A stretch of DNA of 64,000 nt, from positions 5,121,501 to 5,185,500 of the forward strand of contig JAILWY010000009.1 of the NCBI GenBank assembly GCA_022113835.1. The letters are read 5' to 3'. Positions 47,973-61,404 of the stretch are shown in pieces (positions within the stretch are counted from its first letter, which is position 1; every line of letters starts with the position of its first letter). Position numbers and translations under genes: made by a program. Below the pieces are notes generated by a model, which was given only the letters and a program-made list of their open reading frames with translations, made no database searches and was not told the DNA's origin. This DNA comes from Atopsyche davidsoni (taxonomy: Eukaryota; Arthropoda; Insecta; Trichoptera; Hydrobiosidae).

Positions 47973-50900
47973 TCTATCTCTAGGGAACCTATTGTGAAAG
48001 AACCTTTTCAGGTGTTGGTTTTTTTTAATTTTTAAATACAACTAGGTAAATGCTATGATCGTCGTATTATAAAATATTGAGCATGATTAAGATACTCTGC
48101 GTTTTCGATTACAATACTAATGGTATACAAGGTTAATATGAAATAATAGTTCAAATGATATTTTAAAAATACAAAATAATTTTGTTTCGGTGTTTTATTA
48201 ATTCTTGAAATATCGGAACAGCTATTTTTGTGATATTGTTTATTTCAGTCATAGGCTCGCTTCACGTCGACATCCTTGCGCTCGGGTTCTCCCGACTGCC
48301 GTTAGCTCAGTTTTTTCCTTTCCATATTTGGAAGCTGCCCGGCCGCTTTGTCTCGGATCTTAGTCATCCAGAGACTCTCTGGTTCCCCGGGCGTTCCCAC
48401 GTAACGCTGTCAAAAAAACTAGCTTCCTGCTGCCGTGAGCCGTGTTCTTCACGGCCGCTGCAAATAACTGCCCCTGTTCAAAAATGTAATACACTTAAAC
48501 TTTTCAGCGCCGAACATTTATCACCTATTGGAAACAACACGTATCAACGATAAAATTGGTTTTGCGTTAAGGAAAACATGTAGCGTGGTCATTTACTAAG
48601 CTGGTCTACAGATGACGTCAGCATCATTGCTAATTTGTAGGAGGTAAAAATTGCCGCGATGATCTAATTAACTGCGATATCCCACTAAATATTAAATGTT
48701 TAACATTAAATTATACATCACATTCCTTCACCGTAGGGGTTTTTTTTGGTCTTTTATATCGTTAAATGTTTTTGGAAAACATATATTAGAAAAAACCTAC
48801 CATTTTAACTGTGAAAATTGTGACTAAGCTATCACATTAATCTAAGCTAGTAACATAGAAATTCTCTATTTAAGACTCATCTCGCTATAATGTCATTTCT
48901 TCTTTGGCAGGTACCGTAGTCCTTTGTTACTAGAATACTAAAAATAACATGCCAGTTTATATTGATGGTTTAGTTTTTATTTGAAATATAACTGTTAGCA
49001 TACACAAAATGCATCTATAGTTCACCAAATGGGAATGAAAAATCTATTGAACGGAATTCAGCGAGTTTGAATACGTTTCACTAAAATATTACCACGGCTT
49101 CCTAACAAGTAGCTGTCGATTTATTTACTCAAAAATTAGCACAGATTTGCCAAATATTTGCGTTCTGATTGAATTGGCATTGATTTCAATTACACCAGGA
49201 ACCTGTTTTAAAACTTGTGTCATACGTATGATTGTATATCCAAGTGTAGTATTTTTCATATGTACTGTTAAATATTTTTGACATCACATGTATAAGTGTA
49301 GATATAGATGTACACACATTTCACTGAATGCCGATGTGTGTATCTGCATGTTCCCGTTTATAATAACATATGCTATCTCCTTTATGCGTTTTGCGTAAGC
49401 AATAGATAAAACGTAATGCGAGCTTTGGGCAAACGTTTAAGCGTATTCGTTTCGTAACGCCCCGCTAACGCTCGTATTCCACACTCGCGCACGTCGCACA
49501 ACAAACATTTGAGAAGGATGAAATTACTGTCCCCGGCATTAGCATCTGTTGACATACGTGATAATACTCCGGGGACTTGTGCAACCGACTGCAGTGCTTT
49601 GTTTGCCACCGGGCACAGGGGCGAATCCAGGACAGAGCAATGACCCGCTGGCTACATTTCATTGAATTTTACATAGCAAGCCTACATGGGTGTGAAAATT
49701 TAGATGTTTGCATCTTCATACTTTTGATTAAAAAAAATGTTTATCTTTTACCAATACAAAATAAGCAAGCTGCGTTTCAGACTCTTAGATAGTGCCATAA
49801 ACATATCGTTATCTATGTATATAAATGACATCATAAATCATAAATCTTGATTATATTTTAAACCAGGTAAAATTTTTATCATTTTTAGTAAGAGTTCATG
49901 TATCCCTCAAATATTGATCAATCCCCAGTTCTGTGGCAGATTAGAAGTAGTCATATATATAAAAAATAAATACAAATATTTTTTTTCCGTTTCATGGAAA
50001 CCAATGCAAATGGCCTTGTTAGGTGCGAACGTCATTGCAGTTCTGGGCTCACTCCCTACTCCCCGCACCGAGTCTGCTCATATTCACTCTCGCACGCGCC
50101 CCGAGCCTAGTGGAGTATAAGGCTCGGGTTTACCGGTTGGGTTTCTTCAGCCACGCCAGTGTTGAAAGATTCCTCGGGCTTCTGATGGAGCAGAACCCGT
50201 CCGCGGTCACAGCGAGGATGAAGCGTTTCCCAACACGCGCACCGCGCATGAACGGAGCCTCTAAAGGCAGTGTCACCAGCGCGGAATGGATTCCTCGGTG
50301 ATCGGATTTCTAAGGAATTCCGCATACCCGGCAGCGCTCTGAACTGAGCATGCGACATGTTATGCTGTACCCGCTGCTCAGTTTGTATCTCTAGTGGCGT
50401 GGGTAGAAGATACAGCTATTCGAATAATCTGTCGCTCTGTCCCTGCAGACTCAGCCGCAGTGGGATAATCCTGGTTATGAGAGAATTATTAATATTGACT
50501 TATTCTTTTTTATTTATTAATTATTTGTAAATAAATTTGATACATGAACATACGGGCATGAGATATTTCGCCAATTTTAAATCTTTAAAATCTGTTACGA
50601 TGAAAACTGAAAACAATACAATTATTCCTGTAAGGCTCATCGTGTGTCCGCTTGTTTAGAAGCTAAATTGCAAACCAATAATTTAGTTTTAATGCTTTTC
50701 TTCAATTTTTAATCACTCACTATTCATTATAATTCAGTAATGCTATGATACGACTGTAGTGGATCTCAATGTGCTTTTCGCCTTAGGAAGGGAGGGGTGG
50801 TCGAAGGGTTTCCTCATATACACAGCTAGAAACATGACAAGACGGCCACTGTTGCTATTGTCTCTGATCTATTGCTAACCTACCTCTTCTGCTCTGCTGG

Positions 50901-53900
50901 TTTATATTCTTACAGAGTGTTATGGTTTATAGACTCCTTATTCAGATTACCTGAGCGTGGATGTCGCCCACTCGTAAAGGCAGTACAAAGAACCATATCA
51001 AATTGAATTTAATATTAAAGAGCCAACAGGATTTATAAAAATATTTGTTTTTTTGCAATGAGCTTTTTGCAATGTTTTTATAATAGTAAATGATTGTGCA
51101 ATTATTCTAGTAAAAAGGGGAAGAGAGATTCGTTAAGTAAATTATGTATGTAATTTCTTCCTGGTTGCCAAAATTTCTTTTATCTTTCGCTGATGTCGGT
51201 GGCCGGCAATGCGGTCCGCCCACCGTCGCTTGTGGTTTTCAGATTAACATGTTAGCGAAGCGAGCCTCACCAGGCCGATTTAATACAAATATTTTTTTTT
51301 ACTACGCATTAGATAGTCAACCAAGTGGCCGCTAACCATTATTACTGTTTATATAACCAATTATAATGCCGTGATATCTATCTACAAACTCCACAACGAT
51401 CGAACGACTCACGTGCACGAAGCGGGGTCTAATCTATAATCAATTTGGTGTGTTATACAACCTCTATTTTCTCTGGACGCATTTTTATACTGGGCTTGCT
51501 CTGCTGAGACCCGAATCGTTATTGTACGCTCGGGTGGAGTGATAGAGTGCCCGGTCTCGTATGATTACATCAATTTTTGTTTACTCAATGCCGATTGTTG
51601 CATTACCGAGTACACGTTGAATCATAATACTCTGACCGCGAGAAATTTTACCTTTGGTACTTAAAAAAATGAAGTCACTATGTGAAGCATTACTCAATCT
51701 GAATTGTATTGTAAATTATGACTATTATATTTTATCGACGGTGCTTAGACATGGTGTAGAATACCATCTTGAAACCAATGCTTTCAAAAGTTATATGAAA
51801 GTGAAAATAAAACCTAGTTATGTTTAGAAAACCTTATGTATTTTGTTTCGGTTGTTTTTTAGATTAATATAAAATATGAGATATGGTTTTGGTCAGTAAT
51901 ACACTCGCACTGGTTTGCCTAAGTGAGCTTCACGCCGACGCGAAAACGCTTGCAGCAATTTACTTGAATGAAGGCCGAAAGGGAATAGGTAGGTGAACAA
52001 TTGTGCTATGAAATATATTTATCTTTATAAAAATCATTGGTTTAAATGTGTGAGAAATATGGATATGTACTTAACTGGAGTGTAACGCTAATATTGTCCT
52101 GGACTGAAATTTGTTTACAAAGTTGAAGTGTGTGTTTCATCTGACACCCGCGTGAGACAAGTATTTAACAAACTGTAAATATAACAATAGGACCCCCAAG
52201 GATGTGTCATGAAGCTTCATTATGCATATTAGCATGTCACGAAATATTAGCACTAAAAATCCTAGCACGTAGATCTATTTTTGCCACTGGCAAAAACTCA
52301 CCAAAGTTGGAGATAATCAATATTACGTAAAGGAAATCTTTATTTATTACGATTCATTTTCAGGTGCTATTTTTTTTTTTTAAATATCCATTTGTATAAT
52401 GCTGTTGATGTGGGTATGTGTTGATCTCGCTATCTAGCTTGTGTGTCTGACAAAGCCGCTCCCTGTTCATCCATATTAATTGAGAATGCGATACCTTTCA
52501 CTTCGCGCAATCGAGTTGTTGGAGATCTCCGAGCTGCAACAAATATCATCTTGTGAAAACGGACCTCTCCGTTCCATTCAACAAAGGCAAAACTTCTTGC
52601 AGTAGAGAAACATCGATACTCGTGTACCTCCCAGCGGCCGCCATAAAAGTACTCAAGATAAGCAATCGGAATATTTTATAATTATAATTACGGACGTACT
52701 GGCCATTCAAAATGCTTTTTTTTTTAACTTTACATGCAGATACTAATGTGGAAAATGGCGCTGTTATTTCGAACGATGTGATTATATGCATAATTGAGGC
52801 TTATAAACTTTTATGTTCTTGTTTGTTTATGGTTACGTTTAAAGTGAAATGGCTAGTGAAAAAAAAACGTACGCACTGTGGCTTTTTAGTTCATTTCCCA
52901 CAGCGGAGACGACGCGCGTTCTTCGCAGGGCGTCGCGTGACTTAAAAAAAACAAACTTGTTAGATTTACAAAATGAGCGTGCTCGTTTGTCATTACAGTA
53001 TTTGCAGTGTTGCCGTCTGTCCCTGCCGACGGTCATTGTTGACAACTGGGCAGGCGCTAATAGCAAAAGCCGTGTTATATTATCTATGGACGATTAGCGT
53101 CGTCTTACGAAACAAAACAGGACAATAGTCTCGCATGCCGCCAGCTAGTAATGTTTTACGTTATTCATACCTCAGTTGGCACAGCGGTCGAATCAGCGCA
53201 ATACATTCTTCAATGTCCAAATAGAGCAGCAAATGATCACCCAGCAGTTCACTTTGAATATCCGGATACTAAATATTAACGGAATCAATCATAATTTTTA
53301 AATATAATATCAGCCTATCAAATAAGGGCTTACCGAGTTGGAGAGATCATTATTCGTATCAGCGTTGAAAATAGTTTTAATACTAGCATAATTCATCGGA
53401 CGTGACACTCAATTATCGTGGCCCAACGGGAAAATAAATAATAAAGCGAGGAATCTAGGCTTTTAATGATTCCGAAATAAATTTGATCCTTCCGGTCTTG
53501 TGTAGCGGTGTTCTTGCTATGAACACATTATTTTCTATTAAATAAGTCTACACGCGCCCAAGTATTCAGTGCAGTGATACAATGCGTTGTGGTTTTTTGA
53601 TGTAAAAATTCCATCCAATCAAATCATCTATTACTGTGGGCCTTTTTCTATTTTCCTTACATCTGAAATTACGTTTTTTTTTTACAATGTTGGTAGATTT
53701 TTCAATGTATGATATGAATATATTATTTATGAGTTGTTTTTTCATGGTACAAAGTTTACAGTGCCATTAATGTCATTGGCTCGAACCAAGATAACAACGG
53801 CAGATTTTTTATTCCAATCTGTTCATTCCCTAATTTATCATCAGCGAACAAATGAAAATGTAACAGAATGTTCTGCAAATAACGGTTGGCGATATATATT

Positions 53901-56900
53901 ATAGATCAACATCGAACAATTAAATGATTAATACGCCATTCTAATACGTCCAATGCAACTGTCATTTTTATATATTATGTTTAGTTTTCCACAGGTGTTT
54001 GCCACAGATTTTTCATGTTGATTTTTGTTTTTTACCGATGTTTATAGTCATTTCGTTTTAAAATTTGTTGACTGCTTTATTATACCTACTCTTTTTTTTT
54101 TTTTACCAAATATCTGTTTTATTAGTATTCAATCAATACGGATAATTCAGCAATCTCAATCTAGCCAATTATTGTTTAACTGTAAATTTATTGCTAACGA
54201 GTGTAAACGTAGATTTTTTTTCGTTTCTTTGGAACTTAAATTCGCAAACCAATTTGTCATATCGACGAAGAATAATTTTTCAAAATGTAAACATTATTAC
54301 CTTCAGGTAATCATCGGTTGCGATCGCCGTGCTCTCAGGTAACCTCTGCCATCTCATTAATTTCTTTCTCATTAAATTTCTCACGTTCTCTTCTGTTACG
54401 TCGTTGTTTCAATCAAAACGCAATAAATTATTGATTGTTATACTCCGAGCCGTACAATATAAGCAATTTAAAGATTTCTACAAGTACTATTGGCTACATT
54501 ATTTCTCAATCGATTCCAATATTTTTTTTTAATTCCCGTATAATCTATATTGAAATATTTGCGGTCTTTATGACGATAATATTGAATTACATTTAATTCA
54601 CTTAATTGTAACTCTGATTCATTTCAGCTTAAAAATGCGTAGTTAATTAGAGTAAATTTAAATTGACAATGGAAATTCTGGGATTCAGTCTGGAGCAGAG
54701 TACAAAGGAAATGGTGATGTGTTACTCATGCATGCACGGACTATATAAAAGTTTTTCTATTGTATATTTTCATAAATAAAATTGTAAATCAGATTTTATT
54801 GTAAGATTGTGAGAATATGTAAAATGTATGTTTTATTTTTAATATTTGTAAATGTATAATAAAATGAAAAGATCAATTGAAGTGATTTTTAAAAGCTGCC
54901 GATTACGTTTTTCCGATTAGTTAACATCTGGATTGTTATAAAATAATTAAAATAAGCAATTAAAAAATATGAATTATAATTTTAAAAACACATCCAGGAA
55001 AACCTTAGCTATTTTAAGTATTATGATTTTGTCACTTAACAAAGTATCAACATTTTTATATGCCATTACTGTAGCAATGTTGCATACATTTTATGCTTGC
55101 AATGCTTTATCTAGATTGAAAGTTAATACAAGGTTTATCGATTATTGTGTTACTCTTTACTCTAATAAATAAGCAAGAACAAAAATTACTGGCAAATGTA
55201 TTTTTAATTGGTAATAATTTATTTAAAGATATGCAGTGTTTTATTAGCCAGTGGATGCCAGCGTATATCTCATTTACTTCATACAGCGATGATCAGAGTT
55301 GAATCATATACGAATATTTTCTTCAGAATATTGTATTATATTCACACTTATGAACATTACTTAAAAAACTACCAAAGGTCATATTTACTGTAGAAAATAT
55401 TATTTATAGTCATATTGAACTGCAATATGCAATGCATCTCCGTCGAAACTAAAACAAATACGTATTTGATCAAAAACATATATTTTGAGATCCACGACCT
55501 CTAGGTCAGGTCAATGCTTCCAATCGCTTCAGCAACAAGCAAAGTAAGTTACCCATATCTTGATTTAAGAATCGATCAGACAAAACCAAAGCAGAATCCG
55601 ATTAAAAAATATCAAAGACACGCTACGTCTTCACGACGTCAGTGTCAGCTGTCGATGATACTCCAAATCCACTCATGATGTCACTGAGAGGTGACTTGCT
55701 TGTCCCGGACCACTTTGCTCTGAGTACCTGCTCGGGCGCCATGACCCCGGGGGCCGTGGGTGGCTGTGCCCGCCCCCTCGCACCTGCCCCCTCAGGTGAT
55801 TCGCCACCAAGTTCAATATACCCGGGAGTCGAAGTGTTTGCTCGCGCTTCAGCAGCCGAGAGCCCGTCATCAGTGTTTACACTACGGGTACCATAGAATT
55901 CTTCTCTCGACTATGTAACTTTTTTTGCTAACTTATTATCACTTAAGCTTAACCTATTTTACAAAACAGTACATATTATGTTTTTTTTATTAACTGTGGA
56001 CATTTTTATTTTTTTCTAAATTACAATATAAATTGCTTGCTTGATGAAGGTAGGGTTTTGAGTTCGAACCGAACGTTCAATTTTATATTACTTGCTCATC
56101 TGCCACTTTCCTAGAGGCATTCTATGTATCACACTAGTGTTTAACATGATATCTCTTTTGTACTATCATATTTATTTATTATTTTTAAAAAAATATATAT
56201 TGTGGTGCTATACACATCAATTTCTGAATAAAATTTAAATAAGATTCGAAAAAATATGCTAATTGAGATATCACCTTGTTGTCTTTAAATACGGTACACC
56301 TCCACAGTTAATTAATTTCATTACATATTCTTAAATAATTATACTCCAATAACGATAATAGTATAGCGCAACACTGACGTTGCGCAATCGGTAACAAATG
56401 GCGCACATATTTTTTTTTTGTTCCTCAAAACACCTGGCATCGGTTTCTACACGTGAAGGCGATGTTTCCGATTTAAGAATGCCATAAATCTACCGTAGAA
56501 ATTGATATATTACTAAAATCTCGTCACTGTAAAGACCGATGTCAACGACATCGTTGTGCAAATCGTCTCAAGGTGTTTACGAAACCTATTATATTATACT
56601 TTATTTTCAAAAGGTTGACAGATAATAGTTTCTTAACTATACATCATAAATTAAAAAAATATCTGTATCTACACTTAGTTTTCACCAGTAGAATTCATTT
56701 TCAAGAGCCGCATGTTAGTAGGCGGTGCTTACATTGTCTACATTTTAACGCATTTATAAATATAGCGTAGATCTAAGGTAAAATCTTAAATTACACAATT
56801 CATAAAATTGATAATTACTCTTTACGTAATGTTTACAAATCATTTAAGACGAACCTCCTACAAGTTGGCATTCCTAACTGACAAGTAAATAAATATATGG

Positions 56901-59900
56901 AGAATTTCTATCCGATTTGGTAATTCTGACTATTTTTACGTAAGCTTTCGGAATATGCTTAGCTACGCACAAAGTAATTCTATAATACTCTTAACCTTTT
57001 TTCCAAAGGTTAATTGTATTACCCAACGTGTGAAAGCGCGCTTATCGGTACCTATTCAGTATTTATAATGTATTATTATTTTTGAACCGATCTAGTGTTA
57101 TTATTTTTTTAACAATATAACGGGTTTTAATTGCTTGAAAAGTTCATACAGCTTAAAGCGGCATACAAAATTGAATAGGATTCGGAACAAGTATACCTAA
57201 AACAACTTTATAACTTGAGAATATATGCAACGAGAATAAAAAAAAATAGAAATACAAAAATCTTGATTTTTTACAAATTATTATCAGAGTAACTGAAATT
57301 TCATGTATCTATCGCAGTTATTTTTACTGTGTGATATTGAGCAAAAAATTTATTAATTTAAATTACAAAGGCCAATGCAATTTTACGTCAATAATCTCTC
57401 TAGTAAACCGTAGAATTCAATAGAAAATGACAACTAAGAGAGTAGAATAAAATTTGTCTGGGGGGTCGTAAGCATTTCCTTCTACTATTTTTAAATTATC
57501 TTTTTTTATATTTCAAGTAGTGAATTACAGGCTTTGTCAGGCAGAGAAACTAAGCACGATTAATTTCCGAATCATAATGTAGGGCGGAGTGCCTTATTTT
57601 GATGAGGTTTCGACACACTAATATTCAGTGATATGATACTTTGATTGCGTCTGGCCCTGCTATTAGGTTACATTAATATTCATCTGCGTAGTAACAAAAG
57701 ATTTCCGCTTAACATTGAATAACAAATTATTTAATTCGTTAATGGTTACCTGTATTTGTTTCATTTTTAAATGAAACGTCGTAAACAAAACCGAAACCAA
57801 AAGCTTGCAACTCCATTGTTAAATAAAAGATCTACGAAGGGTCAAAGGTTACGACAATATTTACACGTATTTTGGCAGTATTGTAATGTATATTCTCTCG
57901 ATGAGATTAATCCGAAGACGTCCGCTAACAATGGATAGAAAACGCATTATTCTCGACAGCACATTCAGCGCCAACAGAAAGTGTAGATTCTATCTCGCCC
58001 GTGTTGTAATTCAAGTCAGTACATACATATTGTGCAACAAAATGCCGAAATTAACTCCCGCTAAAACAATTTGATAAGCGATACAAGCAGCTGCGCTCCC
58101 GTGAGAGTCACTTTTAATTTTATCATCATAATGCCGGCACCCACACAGTTCAAACAACAATGCGATTTTTAATTTAAGACATGCCGCGTCGGAGTTTTTT
58201 TTTTTTGTTTTTTTTTAATTCGTTTATGTAAAGCTAATATAATGTGTCCCGTGTTGCACAATTCAATAGACTCGGTGTAGAGCGCGAGTTCGTAGCCCTC
58301 TCGGTGTAGTCGTATCGATTTTAATTTACGACACCTACGATATGAATTGATGGCGAATAATGCTGTTTTTAGTACGTGACAATATTATATGACGTTTACA
58401 GCAGAATTATAATGCAAATATAATAGATACCGGTTTAATAAAATATCATCGAGTCACTTAATACATATAAGAAATACACTTTCTGTTTCTACACTATAAG
58501 AATATATTAACAGGTATACATATACTCGTACTATGAGTACATTAGCCCAGAGAAAACAGTTTTGTCTTAAACTATTTCTTTTTCGTGTAAATAAAAATTA
58601 GAAAGAAAGCGCAACGCGGAGGGCCGATAACTCTAATGTTGCTATCCTTTTGAATACACCAGAGGCACTTATTGCAATTGAATGAATTTATATTTTATTA
58701 AAAGGGTTGCAAATACAATGTTCTTTTTAAAATAGAAAATACGAGTATACTTTTATAGATTTGATTGATAATTAAAATATAATTTATTACTTGACCCACT
58801 TTGATTTGTGTGACGAACAATCGACTATAGGAAGTTTACTATCCCAAAACAATATGCGCATTTACATATTTACCCACCAGTCAGCAGACGCACAGCTGGG
58901 CTCGAGTTTCCATGAGTGGGTGATTCATAGCAATTTTCCTTACACGCAGTTCACGACCGTACAATAATATATTATTACTATGTTATATTTTATTTTATAT
59001 CCTACAAAGCTCGCCATTTCATGTATTGCAGTAATAAAATGCTCATCTGGATAGTAAAATTCTCGCATCAAATTGATTTCACCTTGTGATCGGATAAAGT
59101 ATTCGAATGCCGGCGCTCAGCATCAGGTCCGAGCCTCCTTCCCTAGATGGTCACGTCGGATTTGCGACACTCGGACGCCCGGAGGCTCGAGGGTCCGCCG
59201 ATTCGGCGAGTGGGAGGGCTGGCATACCTGCCGAATCTCATACCTGCCGGGCCCCCGGTGGAAGTGAAGATATACGAGCCCGCGAGCTCCTCACGAGTGG
59301 CCGGAGTGACGAATCGTCTCGCGATTTAGCTTTCAACGCCCTTAACGCAAAATAAAAATGTTGTCGTTTTCAATTAAATGTTTTACGTCGTGTTTTGTAA
59401 TCAAATAAAATTAATATTCAGTTTTCCTTATAGTCAAAATATTTAAGCATACATTACGTGTTGAACAGATGTTTTTTTTTCATGACTTCCTATATTTACA
59501 GTTATCACGATTAGGTTTAAACTTTTCAGTGAGATATTTAATATATGCAATTTTATGCTAGTATCGGATTGGATCGGTCAGAAATTATCGTATTTTACAT
59601 TACTTATAAGATCTTACCTTAAAAAAGTATGCTGAATATATTTTTACTTTTAAAAATGAAAGGTGAAGGTTTATTACGTTTTAATCAAAACTATATATTC
59701 GTAAATTCTTTACAAATTCTCCATTTTCAATGTTTTGTTTATCGTTCTTTTATAAAAGTTTTTCCATATATGTACAGTACACGAAAATAAATCACATCAG
59801 TATAACCTTTATATGTTATATTGACAAGGTCACAATTTTGATGCTTCAACTGTTTGTATTCCTAAGGTTTTATTGATTACAAATTGCGGACACTTCTATT

Positions 59901-61265
59901 GATACTATGTTTTCATCGTTGCTTTCGTCAACGCCGTATTTACAATCTATTATGTATATTCTGACCAAGTTTTCATAATTTTTCTTTGGAAAATACCTTG
60001 GATATTATATAAGGTATTCGCAAATCCCTTCCATAATTTAATTTCTTAAAATGTTTATTTTTGATTTTGTTGACATTCCTACTTAAGTAAGAAATTAGGT
60101 AAATATCTTATTAGTAATTGATAAGCAATCGGAATCGTGTATTTCCCCTTTGACTCAATTCTCTGCAGATTTATCTTATTGTGTCTTCTATTTATAATAC
60201 TTAATGTTAAATTAAATTACAAAGTTTTTTTAAAATTTGTATGCGTTTTATTTAATTTGCATCATTATAAGTATGCCTTGTTTATAATAAAAATACTTTT
60301 TATCGGTAGCGGATGATTGGGAATCGCCATTAGTCAACGGTAATGATATTTTATGTTTGCAATTATTCCCAGCTGATTACCATTCCTCTTTACGCAGTAA
60401 ATTAAATGAAAAGCTTCGGTCACTGTTGTTGGCTATTTAAGCAAGTAATTTGCTTGGCTTCTTTATTACAATTTAATCCAATTTTATAGGATAACAAAGG
60501 CAACTTACTTACCTCGAACCATTTAGTCGGCAGTATTGAAATTCATGCAATTTTAAAAAGCCTACATACTTATGAGCGCAAGCAAAATACCTTCTGAAAT
60601 AGGAATAAAAATTCAATGGCGTGGGTTGTGAACTCACACCCACGTAATTTAGAAGTGATTGTGTATGATTTCAATAAATATATATAAATAATGTTTGTTT
60701 TGCTTTACCGGACAGAACCGCAAAAAATCTTCCGTGAAAACTTTGAGCACCGCAGGCGGGCTGAGCACAACTAGCAGACCAGTCTTGTGAATTCTGCGTT
60801 ATATTCTGTATGGTATATAAATTATCATTTCATCAAAATCATCTGACATATCGAGGCTAATGATGACTGAAAATTTATACATATTTGACTAGATCCATAT
60901 GGTTCAGTGGCATCATATAATTTCAAATTCTATCGTTAAGGGAGATATATATTTTTTACAACTTCGTATGTATAATAGAATAGCATTATAATAATTTACA
61001 GAAATCAAACAACATTATTTTTTACGTATTTATTACAGTAAATATTTCACTTAAATACTTAGTAATTGACAGTCGACAATGTGACCTATTTTATTGTCAT
61101 TTTCGCGAAGTTTGCTGTAGTCATTGTTTCAGACACTATTGTCTGTCAGTATAAACACTGAACACAAGTTCACGTCTGGCACGACACGAGCCTAGAACAT
61201 TTGTTGTGCGAAGATTTTTAACGGCCTTTTCAGTAAATGAAACCTTCGAGTGTTTGACGAATTAT
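47973..61265. other. non-coding stretch
   Basis: No supported gene. GC-rich islands with short overlapping ORFs lie at 48250-48480, 49380-49650, 50020-50470, 55640-55890 and 59100-59345. I recognise no domain in any. They may be regulatory DNA, unrecognised exons or old transposon fragments. The rest is AT-rich. Confidence 0.4.
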
Positions 61266-61404
61266 TAAAGCCGGCTACCCAACTTGCAACCGATTTGTTT
61301 TTAGCCAATAACGTCCCTTTATTGAGGGTGTTGCCTAAGCAAATAAGGCAAAGGTTGGTTACCATTTGGTTGTCAGTCGTGCTGCTGCGTATGTAGCTGG
61401 CTTA
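61266..61404. mobile_element. TIR MITE family M1, copy 4
   Basis: Left TTAAAGCCGGCTAC mirrors right GTAGCTGGCTTA; interior ACTTGCAACCGATTTG and GCCAATAACGTCCCTTT as in the other copies. Confidence 0.65.

Noticed and set aside
53165..53205. tRNA-like CCTCAGTTGGCACAGCGGTC
   Set aside because: A-box-like only; no B box at the right distance.
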